DNA of 15,780 nt, from positions 1 to 15,780 of the forward strand of contig CAKUIM010000039.1 of NCBI GenBank assembly GCA_934660965.1, in the 5' to 3' direction. Both the position numbers and the translations under genes were made by a program. Positions 1 to 6,558 of the stretch are shown here, piece by piece (positions within the stretch are counted from its first letter, which is position 1; each line of letters opens with the position of its first letter). The DNA is from an uncultured Oscillospiraceae bacterium (GTDB taxonomy: Bacteria; Bacillota; Clostridia; Oscillospirales; Oscillospiraceae). Below the pieces are notes generated by a model, which worked only from the letters and a program-made list of their open reading frames with translations, was not told where the DNA came from and did no database searches.

Positions 1-40
1 CTTAGGAGGCGAACGCTCTATCCTGCTGAGCTACGGGCGC
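1..40 (-). tRNA. tRNA-Arg (anticodon CCU), 5' half, cut by window edge
   Basis: The reverse complement reads GCGCCCG (acceptor arm), TA, then a D arm GCTC...GAGC around AGCAGGATA. An anticodon stem beginning TTCGC leads into the loop CTCCTAA, which puts CCT at positions 34-36. This gives tRNA-Arg reading AGG codons. The mature 5' end is at position 40, and the 3' half lies outside the window to the left. A consensus promoter sits about 18 bases upstream of it. Only the 5' half is visible, so the cloverleaf cannot be fully closed. Confidence 0.9.
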
Positions 41-57
41 ATGGATTTATATTGTGT

Positions 58-86
58 ATTGTAGCGAGTTTTTCCCCCGCTGTCAA
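58..86 (-). promoter_or_regulatory. Sigma-A promoter of the tRNA-Arg gene
   Basis: On the minus strand TTGACA (81-86), a 17-base spacer and TACAAT (58-63) form a near-consensus promoter. Transcription would start near position 51, leaving a leader of about 10 bases before the tRNA 5' end at 40. Confidence 0.8.
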
Positions 87-106
87 CCGCTCCCCTCCCG
101 CAGGCA

Positions 107-140
107 GCAAAAGGGCCCGGATGCTGCCATCCGGGCCCTT
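107..140 (-). terminator. Rho-independent terminator after metQ
   Basis: A perfect 13-bp inverted repeat (arms 111-123 and 128-140, loop 124-127) lies 35 bases beyond the metQ stop. Read on the minus strand, the stem ends in four T residues. It closes the metQ transcript before the tRNA-Arg promoter. Confidence 0.8.
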
Positions 141-174
141 CGGGAGGGCGATGAGAGGGGAAAGTCTGCGTTTT

Positions 175-1044
175 TTAGAACACAGCCACCACGGCGCCGG
201 CGTAGGTGTCCTCGATGAACTGCTTGACGGTATCGGACTGGAGGGCGGCCACCAGGGCCTTGACGGCGGCGTTGTCCTCGTTGCCTTCCTTCACGGCCAC
301 GATGTTGGCGAAGGTGGAGGCGCCCAGGCCCTCGGCGGACTCAACAGCCAGGGCGTCGGCCACCTTCAGGCCAGCGCCGATGGCGTAGTTGCCGTTGATC
401 ACGGCCAGATCCACGTCCTGCAGGGTCTCGGTGAGCAGCTTTGCCTCCAGCTCCACGATCTCATAGTTGTGGGGGTTCTCCACGATGCTCTCCTTGGTGG
501 CGTTCAGCCCGGCGTTCTCCTTGAGCTTGATGAGGCCCTCCTGCTCGAGCAGCAGCAGCGCGCGGGCCTCGTTGGTGCCGTCGTTGGGCACGGCGATCTT
601 GGCGCCGTCGGCCAGGTCAGCGAGGGAAGCGGTCTTGCCGGCATAGATGCCGAAGGGCTCGTAGTGGATGGCGCCCACGCTCACCAGATGGGTGTTGTGC
701 TCGGCATTGAAGTTCTCCAGGTAGGGCAGGTGCTGGAAGTAGTTGGCGTCCAGCTCACCCTCCTCCACGGCGGTGTTGGGAATGATGTAGTCGTCAAACT
801 CCACGATCTGCAGGTCGATGTTCTGCTCGGCCAGGATCTTCTTGGCCACCTCGAGGATCTCGGCGTGGGGGGCGGGGGAAGCGCCCACCTTCAGGGTCAC
901 GGTCTGGGCGGGGGTGCTCTCGCTGGGGGCGGCGGAGGGGTCAGTGCTGGGGGCAGCAGAGGGCTTGGCGCTGCCGGAGCAGCCGGCCAGCAGGGTCAGG
1001 GACAGGGCGGCCGTCAGGCCAAGTGCAAGCAGTTTCTTCTTCAT
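175..1044 (-). CDS. metQ: MetQ, methionine-binding lipoprotein of ABC importer
   Basis: This 289-residue NlpA/MetQ-family lipoprotein captures methionine outside the membrane and delivers it to MetNI. The start at 1044 is chosen because AAAGGAG lies just upstream and a lipoprotein signal follows at once: MKKK, a hydrophobic stretch, then lipobox LLAGC with Cys22. A linker rich in Ala, Pro and Ser (residues 23-47) precedes the binding domain. Family motifs are visible: FDDYIIPN (83-90), DANYFQH (99-105), PNDGTNEARAL (153-163) and INGNYA (216-221). It lies downstream of metNI on the same strand, but a separate promoter and a T-box leader intervene. Its expression is therefore probably governed by charging of tRNA-Met. 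The family is certain. Methionine as substrate is supported by the NIL domain of MetN and the AUG specifier. Confidence 0.95.
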   Translation of the reverse strand: MKKKLLALGLTAALSLTLLAGCSGSAKPSAAPSTDPSAAPSESTPAQTVTLKVGASPAPHAEILEVAKKILAEQNIDLQIVEFDDYIIPNTAVEEGELDANYFQHLPYLENFNAEHNTHLVSVGAIHYEPFGIYAGKTASLADLADGAKIAVPNDGTNEARALLLLEQEGLIKLKENAGLNATKESIVENPHNYEIVELEAKLLTETLQDVDLAVINGNYAIGAGLKVADALAVESAEGLGASTFANIVAVKEGNEDNAAVKALVAALQSDTVKQFIEDTYAGAVVAVF

Positions 1045-1189
1045 GTCGATACTCTCCTTTGATTGTTTACAAAAAGTGTTGGAAGTGTTTGTTTTGATTT
1101 GGTTTGCTGGGAATGACGTCATTACTTTATCTATGAGGACCGCCGTCGCGGATCTCAACAAAAGGGGGGCAGGGGCGGGCGAAGGGAAC

Positions 1190-1220
1190 AAAAAAACGCC
1201 CCTGACATATGTCAAGGACG
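1190..1220 (-). terminator. Regulated terminator of the T-box leader
   Basis: On the minus strand a 10-bp stem (1197-1220, three G-U pairs included, loop ATAT) is followed by seven T residues (1196-1190). Its 5' arm contains the CCTTG that the antiterminator needs, so the two structures exclude each other. Confidence 0.88.
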
Positions 1221-1348
1221 AGAGCTTTCGCTTCGTGGTACCACCTTGGTTCGCCCATGCCTCACGACAGGGGCCTTATAGAGTGCGGGATACTTCATTA
1301 TATCCGATACTCCTGCGCTATGACGGGCGCCCCCGTCGCAACCTAACG

Positions 1349-1474
1349 GTCATCCTGCGTCAAATCCCGTCATGCTTCGTTGCGGGCCGCCGCCAACTCG
1401 GTCACGTACAAAAAGTACGCTCCCTCCTTTGCGTCAACTCCGCGCCTCGCCTGGCGAAATTTCACTTGGATGAC
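1349..1474 (-). repeat. Putative structured insert within the T-box leader
   Basis: A block of 126 bases is bounded by the inverted repeats GTCATCC (1349-1355) and GGATGAC (1468-1474). It contains local hairpins such as CGCC-A-GGCG and CGTAC-TTTTT-GTACG. It sits between Stem I and the antiterminator, where T-box leaders usually hold only the short stems II and III. Removing it would bring the leader near normal length. No start codon, transposase or coding signal is seen inside. It resembles a small dispersed element, but no second copy exists in this window, so mobility is inference. Confidence 0.45.
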
Positions 1475-1622
1475 TTGCATCCGTTCGGCTGTGCGGCTCC
1501 GAGACCATGTTCAGCGCGGCCTTCCGTACCCGTTTCCAGCGTTCCGGGCTCTCTGTGCCGTATCTCCGTGCCTACTCTTCTCTTCATTGCCTTTGGAAAA
1601 AGCATATTCACTTGATGGGTAT

Positions 1623-1651
1623 ACCTTAGCACAGCCGCCCCTGTCTGTCAA
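1623..1651 (-). promoter_or_regulatory. Promoter of the T-box/metQ transcript
   Basis: TTGACA (1646-1651 on the minus strand), a 17-base spacer and TAAGGT (1623-1628) lie directly upstream of Stem I. The -35 box is perfect and the -10 box is weak. This separates metQ transcription from metNI. Confidence 0.7.
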
Positions 1652-1672
1652 TGCGGCGCTTTCCACGAAGTT

Positions 1673-1706
1673 AGAGCGGGCAAAACCCGCCGGCTTTGTC
1701 CGCTCT
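1673..1706 (-). other. 15-bp hairpin between metI and the metQ promoter
   Basis: An inverted repeat of two 15-base arms (1673-1687 and 1692-1706) with loop 1688-1691 pairs at 14 of 15 positions, counting one G-U pair, with a single A-C mismatch. It follows metI by about 70 bases on the minus strand. No T run follows, so it is at best an atypical terminator or an mRNA 3'-end stabiliser for metNI. It could also be a remnant of a dispersed repeat. Confidence 0.5.
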
Positions 1707-1774
1707 CTACAATTCTCTCTCAAATTGCCCCTGCATCGCGCCGGGGCTGTTCTATCCCGGCTGCGCCGCAAATC

Positions 1775-2497
1775 TTACTTCCGGCGGCTCTTGCGGCCGC
1801 GGGCCACCCGGTGGTCCATCCGCACCGCCAGGCGGGTTCCCACAGACTGGAAGATCTGCACCAGCAGCACCAGGAACACCACCGCCACATACAGCACCAC
1901 CCGCATATTCCGGGTGTAGCCGCGGTTGAGGGCCATGTTGCCAAGGCCGCCCGCGCCGATGGCGCCCGCCATGGCCCCGTAGCCCAGAATGGTGACGAAG
2001 GCGGTGGTAAAGCTCACCAGCAGGGAGGGCAGCGACTCGGGCAGAATCACCTTCCAGATAATCTGGAACGTGGTGCAGCCCATGGCCTGGGCCGCCTCTA
2101 TGACCCCCGCGTCCATCTCCCGCAGGGAGCCCTCCACCAGCCGGGCCACAAAGGGGAAGGCCGCGATGGTCAGCGGCACGATAGACGCCACAGTACCGAT
2201 GCCCGTGCCCACGATCACCCGGGCCAGGGGGAACACCACTACCATTAAAATCAGGAAGGGCACCGAGCGCAGAATGTTGATGATAATGTTGAGAATTTTC
2301 ATCAGCGCCGCGGGCAGGGGGCGCACGCCGCCCTTCTCCCCCGTCACCAGAATGATGCCCAGGGGCAGGCCGATGACATAGGCAAAGAGGGTGGCCAGCA
2401 CCGTGGAATATACCGTCTCCCACACGGCGAAGGGGATATTGTGGATGAGGTACTGTACCTGCTCTGCCACCTTCGGGTCCTGGAAAAATTCAAACAT
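1775..2497 (-). CDS. metI: MetI, methionine ABC importer permease
   Basis: This 240-residue inner-membrane permease of the BPD_transp_1 family forms the methionine channel with MetN. Hydrophobic segments are seen around residues 28-50, 66-95, 98-120, 158-185 and 198-218. The EAA loop that docks on the ATPase reads EAAQAMG at 134-140 and continues to PESLPSLL. The C-terminal tail is basic. GGAGGAGGTG lies 7 bases before the start, and the start overlaps the metN stop by 8 bases, so translation is probably coupled. Length is a little over the usual 215-220, mainly in the basic tail. Confidence 0.95.
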   Translation of the reverse strand: MFEFFQDPKVAEQVQYLIHNIPFAVWETVYSTVLATLFAYVIGLPLGIILVTGEKGGVRPLPAALMKILNIIINILRSVPFLILMVVVFPLARVIVGTGIGTVASIVPLTIAAFPFVARLVEGSLREMDAGVIEAAQAMGCTTFQIIWKVILPESLPSLLVSFTTAFVTILGYGAMAGAIGAGGLGNMALNRGYTRNMRVVLYVAVVFLVLLVQIFQSVGTRLAVRMDHRVARGRKSRRK

Positions 2498-3491
2498 TTG
2501 CCGGCACCTCCTCCATGGTCACATTGGGCTGGCTCTTGATGTAGGCCACCGCCCGGGCGGCCTCCTTGGCGTCCTCCGGCAGGCCCAGCAGCATGGTGCC
2601 GAAGGCTTTCCCGTCAATGTTGCGGGTGTCCGCCCCGAGGATGTTCACCTTCACGCCGCAGTCGATGGCAAGGGAGGCGATAAGGGGCTCGTAGGAGGAG
2701 CCGCCGTTGAAGGCGATGCGGATGACCCGCGCGGAGGGCAGCTGGTCGATAACCACCCCGTCTGGGTACACCAGCCGCCGGCCCGCCTCGGTCTTGGGGT
2801 TGGAGAAGATTTCCTCCACCGTGCCCGTCTCCTGCACCACGCCGTGGTCCAGAATGGCCACATGGGTGCAGATCTCCTCCACCACCGCCATCTCGTGGGT
2901 GATGACCACCACCGTGATGCCCAGGCGGCGGTTGATGTCTTTGATGAGGCGCAGGATGTCCCGGGTGGTCTTGGGGTCCAGGGCGGAGGTGGCCTCGTCG
3001 CACAGCAGGATTTTCGGGTCGCTTGCAAGGGCCCGGGCAATGGCGATGCGCTGCTTCTGCCCGCCGGAGAGCTGAGAGGGATAGGCGTCCGCCTTGTCGG
3101 GCAGCCCCACGATCTCCAGAAGCTCCCGGGCGCGCTTTTCCGCCGCCTGGGCCTTCACCCCGGCAATCTCCATGGGAAAGCAGATATTTTTCAGGCAGGT
3201 ACGCTGCATGAGCAGGTTGAACTGCTGGAAGATCATGCTGATGGACCGGCGCTGCTCGATGAGCTGCCGGGGGCTCATGGCGCACAGGTCCTGCCCGCCG
3301 ATGACCATCTGGCCCTCGGTGGGCCGCTCCAAGAGGTTAATGCAGCGCACCAGGGTAGACTTCCCCGCGCCGCTCATGCCCACAATGCCGAAAACGCTGC
3401 CGTCGCCGATGGTCAGACTGACGTCGGACAGCGCCTTGAATTCCCCGTCGGCGGTGGGAAATACCTTCGTTATGTGCTTGAGTTCTATCAT
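2490..3491 (-). CDS. metN: MetN, methionine ABC importer ATPase with NIL domain
   Basis: This 333-residue ATPase drives methionine uptake. Walker A is GMSGAGKS (38-45), the Q-loop is in IFQQFNLL (88-95), the signature is LSGGQKQR (141-148), Walker B is ILLCDE (161-166) and the switch His is 199. The C-terminal part, about 255-330, is a NIL domain, the ACT-like methionine sensor. In characterised MetN proteins it inhibits transport when internal methionine is high. This domain is the best evidence that the system carries methionine rather than another NlpA-family ligand. The start at 3491 begins MIELKHI, the usual family N-terminus, behind AGGTG; an in-frame extension to 3614 lacks family similarity and covers the promoter. 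Confidence 0.96.
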   Translation of the reverse strand: MIELKHITKVFPTADGEFKALSDVSLTIGDGSVFGIVGMSGAGKSTLVRCINLLERPTEGQMVIGGQDLCAMSPRQLIEQRRSISMIFQQFNLLMQRTCLKNICFPMEIAGVKAQAAEKRARELLEIVGLPDKADAYPSQLSGGQKQRIAIARALASDPKILLCDEATSALDPKTTRDILRLIKDINRRLGITVVVITHEMAVVEEICTHVAILDHGVVQETGTVEEIFSNPKTEAGRRLVYPDGVVIDQLPSARVIRIAFNGGSSYEPLIASLAIDCGVKVNILGADTRNIDGKAFGTMLLGLPEDAKEAARAVAYIKSQPNVTMEEVPANV

Positions 3492-3510
3492 ACGATCACA
3501 CCTAAATATC

Positions 3511-3523
3511 GGGGCACCGCCCC
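3511..3523 (-). other. Short GC hairpin in the metN leader
   Basis: GGGGC-ACC-GCCCC forms a 5-bp hairpin in the short metNI leader, about 20 bases before the start codon. It lies upstream of AGGTG and does not obviously cover it. No riboswitch fits in this leader of roughly 45 bases. Confidence 0.35.
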
Positions 3524-3536
3524 GCAGAATGGATAA

Positions 3537-3565
3537 ATTGTATGTCAAACAAAATGTAATGTCAA
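3537..3565 (-). promoter_or_regulatory. Promoter of metNI
   Basis: On the minus strand TTGACA (3560-3565), a 17-base spacer and TACAAT (3537-3542) give a near-consensus sigma-A promoter. The leader to metN would be about 45 bases. Confidence 0.8.
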
Positions 3566-3578
3566 GGCTCGCCTTGAC
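3561..3578. promoter_or_regulatory. Perfect inverted repeat over both -35 boxes of the metN/desulfurase promoters
   Basis: GTCAAGG (3561-3567) and CCTTGAC (3572-3578) are perfectly complementary around CTCG. Each arm contains most of one -35 box, metN to the left and the desulfurase gene to the right. The symmetry could be a regulator site, or it could simply arise from two mirrored -35 boxes. Confidence 0.5.
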
Positions 3579-3602
3579 TTTCCCGCCCCGGGGCATTAAA
3601 AT
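3574..3602 (+). promoter_or_regulatory. Promoter of the cysteine desulfurase/MATE operon
   Basis: TTGACT (3574-3579), a 17-base spacer and TAAAAT (3597-3602) point rightward. The ribosome binding site and start of the desulfurase gene follow about 45 bases later. Confidence 0.75.
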
Positions 3603-3655
3603 GTTAGGACTCAACGCGGCCCCCTGGGCCGCTCACTCATCGCAGGAGGGACGCT

Positions 3656-4795
3656 ATGGACGATCTTTGCTATTTTGACTACGCCGCCACCACCCCGGTG
3701 CGGCCCGAGGCCCTTGCCGCCGTGACGGATGCCCTCGCCCGGTTCGGCAACCCCTCCTCCCGCTATCCCTGGGGCGCGGCGGCCGCCGCCGAAGTGAAGG
3801 CAGACCGGGCGGACGTGGCCCGGGCCATGGGCTGCTCCCCCGGGGAGGTCTATTTCACCTCCTGCGGCACGGAGGGGGACAACTGGGCCATCCGCCGGGG
3901 GGCGGAGTGCGCCCGCCGCCGGGGCCGCCACATCGTCACCACCGCCATCGAGCACGCCGCCGTGCTGGAGACCTGCCGGGATCTGGAGCGCCGGGGCTAT
4001 GAGGTCACCTATCTCCAGCCCGACCGCACCGGCCATATCTCGGCGGATGACCTTGCCGCCGCCCTCCGGCCGGACACCGCCCTTGTGTCCATGATGCTGG
4101 TCAACAACGAGCTGGGCACCCTCCTGCCCGTTGCCGACTGCGTCCGGGCGGTGCGCGCCTATAGCCCGGACATCCTCTTCCACTGCGACGCCGTCCAGGG
4201 CTTTCTGAAGGTCCCCTTCCCGGTGGCAGGCCTGGGGACGGACCTTGTCACCGTCAGCGGCCACAAGATCGGCGCGCCCAAGGGCATCGGCGCGCTCTAT
4301 GTCCGAAAGGGGGTGCGCCTTGCCCCTCTGCTCACCGGCGGCGGCCAGGAGGAGGGCCTGCGCTCCGGCACCGAGCCCACCGCCCAGATCGCCGGCTTCG
4401 CCGCCGCCTGCCGCGCCGCCCTTGCCGACACCGGCCGGCTGGAGCGCACCGCCGCCGTCAGGGACTATACCCTCGCCGCCCTGCGCAAGGCCCTGCCGGC
4501 GCTGGAGGTCATCTCCCCCGGGGACGTCCCACACATCTGCGCCGTCACCCTGCCCCGGTATAAAAGCGAGGTCATCGTCCGCGTCCTGGGCGACCGGGGG
4601 GTGTGCGTCTCCTCCGGCTCCGCCTGCCACAAGGGCAGGCCCAGCCATGTCTACGCCGCCCTGCGCCTGCCCAAGGCCTGGCTGGACGGGGCGCTGCGCA
4701 TCTCCTTCTCGCCGGACAGCACCCGGGCCGAGGCCGACCGTCTGGTGTCCGCCCTTGCCGACGCCGCCGGGCTGCTCTTCCCCTCCATGTCCTGA
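3656..4795 (+). CDS. nifS: Cysteine desulfurase, NifS/IscS family
   Basis: This 379-residue PLP enzyme of aminotransferase class V removes sulfur from cysteine as a protein-bound persulfide and releases alanine. Visible features are FDYAATTP (7-14), His100 in TTAIEH, Asp178 and Gln181 in CDAVQ, the PLP lysine Lys204 in SGHK, and the sulfur-carrying Cys324 in SSGSAC. GGAGGG precedes the start. No scaffold gene (iscU/sufU) or thiI lies next to it, so whether it serves Fe-S clusters, thio-tRNA or another acceptor cannot be told here. The symbol is family-level only. The MATE gene starts 41 bases downstream with no terminator between, suggesting one transcript. Confidence 0.9.
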   Translation: MDDLCYFDYAATTPVRPEALAAVTDALARFGNPSSRYPWGAAAAAEVKADRADVARAMGCSPGEVYFTSCGTEGDNWAIRRGAECARRRGRHIVTTAIEHAAVLETCRDLERRGYEVTYLQPDRTGHISADDLAAALRPDTALVSMMLVNNELGTLLPVADCVRAVRAYSPDILFHCDAVQGFLKVPFPVAGLGTDLVTVSGHKIGAPKGIGALYVRKGVRLAPLLTGGGQEEGLRSGTEPTAQIAGFAAACRAALADTGRLERTAAVRDYTLAALRKALPALEVISPGDVPHICAVTLPRYKSEVIVRVLGDRGVCVSSGSACHKGRPSHVYAALRLPKAWLDGALRISFSPDSTRAEADRLVSALADAAGLLFPSMS

Positions 4796-4836
4796 AATCC
4801 ATATTTTACTTTTTTAAAAATCAACGAGGTTTTTCT

Positions 4837-6231
4837 ATGTTCAAGCTTTTCAAGCGCGAGCCCGGCTTCTACGCCCGGCTTTTCACCCTTGCCCTGCCCA
4901 TTCTCATCCAGAATCTCATCACCAATTCCCTGGGCCTTGTGGACACCTTCATGGTGGGCACCCTGGGGGAGGGCCCCCTGGCCGGCGTCACCCTGGCCAA
5001 CATCCCGGTTTTCGTGGTGCAGCTGATGATGTTCGGCATCCAGAGCGGCTCCTCCGTCCTCATCAGCCAGTACCGGGGCAAGGGCGACCTTGACGCCATC
5101 AACCGGGTGATGGGCATCGGCATGTATGCTGCCAGCGCCGTCACCCTCATCTTCGCCCTCATCATGAGCTTTCTCACCATCCCCTTCATGTCCCTCTTCG
5201 GCAACGACGCCGCCGTCATCGCCGTGGCCGCGGAGTATGCCCGCATCGTGGGCTGGTCCTACTTTTTCGACAGCTTCGTCCAGGTCTATATCGGCGCCCA
5301 CCGTGCCATGGGCAACCCCAACCGGGGCATGTACATCCTGGCGGTGTCCATGGTGGGCAACACCTTTTTGAACTGGGTCTTTATCTTCGGCAAGCTGGGC
5401 GCTCCCGCCCTGGGGGCCGCCGGCGCCGCCCTTGCCACCCTCATCGCCCGGGTGCTGTCCTTCTCCATTGCCATTATCTGGGCCGTGCTGGACCGCGGCT
5501 TCCGCATCCGCCCCGCCCTGCTGCTGCGCCCCGGCGCGGCAATGGTGCGCCGCTTCGTGCGCTATGCCACCCCCGTCATGTGCAATGAGACCCTCTGGGG
5601 CTTCGGCACCTCCCTCTTCCCCACCATCATGGGCCACATGGCCGGCTCCAAGGAGATCCTGGCGGCCTACGCCATCGCCGGCAACATCACGAACCTGTGC
5701 ACCGTGGGCATCTTCGCCATCGCCGGCACCGCCGCCATCCTCATCGGGCAGGAGATCGGCTCCGGCGCCCCCAGGGAAGAGGTCAAGGGCCTGGGCGGCC
5801 TGCTCAACGCCCTGTCCTTCCTCTTCGGCATCCTCATGGGCGGCATTTTCCTGGTGCTGCTCTACCTCTTTATCGTGCCGGTGCTCTATCCCCTTTTCAA
5901 GCTCTCCCCCCAGGCCGGCGAGATCTGCACCCTCATGCTCACCATCGGCTTTGCCATCATGCCCCTGCGGGCCTTTGACACCACCAACATCGTGGGCGTC
6001 CTCCGGGGCGGCGGCGACGTGCGCATGGCCACCCTCATCGACCTGACCCCCCTGTGGATCGTGGCCATCCCCCTGGCCGCCCTGTGCGGCCTGGTGCTCA
6101 AGCTGGGCATTCTGTGGGTGTACCTTGCCATGCTCTCGGAGAACCTCATCAAGTGCGTGCTGGGCGTGCTGCGCTACCGCACCGGCAAATGGGTGTGCGA
6201 CGTCACCCAGGCCTTCCCCGACGAGCAGTGA
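4837..6231 (+). CDS. MATE-family multidrug/cation antiporter
   Basis: This 464-residue polytopic protein has the two-lobed MATE layout. The N-terminal lobe opens with LALPILIQNLITNSLGLVDTF (residues 18-38), and the second lobe opens with FVRYATPVMCNETLW (about 240-254). About 12 hydrophobic segments are visible, and the region ALGAAGAALATLIAR (191-205) is typical. Family members export drugs or metabolites using H+ or Na+ gradients; the substrate cannot be read from sequence. The start is at 4837, with GAGGT seven bases upstream; an in-frame extension back to 4603 would overlap the desulfurase gene and is rejected. The 41-base gap from that gene is AT-rich. Confidence 0.9.
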   Translation: MFKLFKREPGFYARLFTLALPILIQNLITNSLGLVDTFMVGTLGEGPLAGVTLANIPVFVVQLMMFGIQSGSSVLISQYRGKGDLDAINRVMGIGMYAASAVTLIFALIMSFLTIPFMSLFGNDAAVIAVAAEYARIVGWSYFFDSFVQVYIGAHRAMGNPNRGMYILAVSMVGNTFLNWVFIFGKLGAPALGAAGAALATLIARVLSFSIAIIWAVLDRGFRIRPALLLRPGAAMVRRFVRYATPVMCNETLWGFGTSLFPTIMGHMAGSKEILAAYAIAGNITNLCTVGIFAIAGTAAILIGQEIGSGAPREEVKGLGGLLNALSFLFGILMGGIFLVLLYLFIVPVLYPLFKLSPQAGEICTLMLTIGFAIMPLRAFDTTNIVGVLRGGGDVRMATLIDLTPLWIVAIPLAALCGLVLKLGILWVYLAMLSENLIKCVLGVLRYRTGKWVCDVTQAFPDEQ

Positions 6232-6233
6232 CC

Positions 6234-6341
6234 CCCCTGGCTCCCCTGAAAGGGGAGCTGTCAGCGCAGCTGACTTCAGGGAGAGAGCCCCTGGCTCCCT
6301 CTGACGAGGGAGCTGTCGAGCGGCAGCGAGACTGAGGGAGA
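6234..6341 (+). repeat. Two tandem copies of a 54-base structured repeat
   Basis: Copy 1 spans 6234-6287 and copy 2 spans 6288-6341, both opening CCCCTGGCTC and closing with AGGGAGAGA. Each folds into a hairpin (GCTCCCC/GGGGAGC in copy 1, GCTCCCT/AGGGAGC in copy 2). A second element follows: GTCAGC-GCA-GCTGAC in copy 1 and a diverged GTCGAGCGGCAGCGAGAC in copy 2. The stems are kept although their sequences differ. This suggests selection on RNA or DNA structure, or two insertions of one repeat family. It starts 3 bases after the MATE stop codon. Confidence 0.75.
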
Positions 6342-6373
6342 GAAAAGCCCCTCTCCGCCTCCCCCCACCTTCC

Positions 6374-6403
6374 AGCGGCGCGGCAGCCCTCTGCCGCGCC
6401 GCT
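6374..6403 (+). terminator. Strong GC hairpin, likely end of the desulfurase/MATE transcript
   Basis: Arms 6374-6386 and 6391-6403 form a perfect 13-bp GC-rich stem with loop CCCT. The following bases GTTCTGT are only weakly T-rich, so termination efficiency is uncertain. Confidence 0.55.
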
Positions 6404-6479
6404 GTTCTGTCCTGCCGCCCCGCCGGGCCTTGTTATTGTGCTTTTTGCACATAAATTCGCATAATCGCCGGGCTCTGCA

Positions 6480-6508
6480 TTGACACATTCACATTTCTTT
6501 GCTAATAT
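6480..6508 (+). promoter_or_regulatory. Promoter of the leader ORF/lipoprotein transcript
   Basis: TTGACA (6480-6485), a 17-base spacer and TAATAT (6503-6508) make one of the best promoters in the window. Expected start is near 6515, giving an mRNA leader of about 150 bases before the lipoprotein gene. The surrounding 60 bases are markedly AT-richer than the flanking genes. Confidence 0.8.
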
Positions 6509-6558
6509 TCTCTTGTGGGGCCCCGGCTCACATGAAAACAAAGCCGGAGGTGAGCCCC

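Larger units (their letters stand above)
1190..1616 (-). ncRNA. T-box riboswitch leader, Met (AUG) specifier, upstream of metQ
   Basis: Transcription start is expected near 1616. Stem I shows the AGTA S-turn (1573-1576), an AGAGAG distal element, and a specifier loop GAA-C-ATG-G with the codon ATG at 1506-1508. That is the same GAA-N-codon layout as in known glycine T-boxes. The T-box core AAGGTGGTACCACG lies at 1234-1247. The antiterminator pairs CAAGG with CCTTG (1244-1248 with 1213-1217), enclosing a GAAA-capped ACGAAGC/GCTcTCGT stem and leaving TGGT free to bind the tRNA end. The competing terminator is at 1190-1220. Uncharged tRNA-Met should stabilise the antiterminator and switch metQ on. 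About 230 bases separate Stem I from the T-box core, which is unusually long (see the element at 1349-1474). Confidence 0.93.

Noticed and set aside
52..1062. A 336-codon open frame on the plus strand opposite metQ
   Set aside because: Low-complexity Gly/Leu/Val product. It begins inside the tRNA promoter and crosses the metQ terminator; MetQ on the other strand is unmistakable.
1506..1509. His (CAU) as specifier codon
   Set aside because: CAU would follow GAA directly, but known T-boxes place one base between GAA and the codon, giving AUG; this also fits the gene controlled.
1190..1616. SAM riboswitch as the metQ leader
   Set aside because: The conserved SAM-I core is not seen, whereas T-box core, antiterminator, specifier loop and regulated terminator are all present.
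1045..1774. A protein gene between metI and metQ
   Set aside because: Open frames here lack ribosome binding sites and known domains; the stretch is explained by a hairpin, a promoter and the T-box leader.
3611..4648. A 345-codon minus-strand frame opposite the cysteine desulfurase
   Set aside because: No recognisable domain, Gly-rich composition, and the plus strand carries all the PLP-enzyme residues.
4651..5637. A 328-codon minus-strand frame opposite the MATE gene
   Set aside because: Composition of His, Gly, Asp and Glu is typical of an antisense shadow of a membrane-protein gene; no ribosome binding site.
6234..6341. CRISPR array
   Set aside because: Only two adjacent copies without unique spacers, and the copies differ in sequence while keeping their stems.
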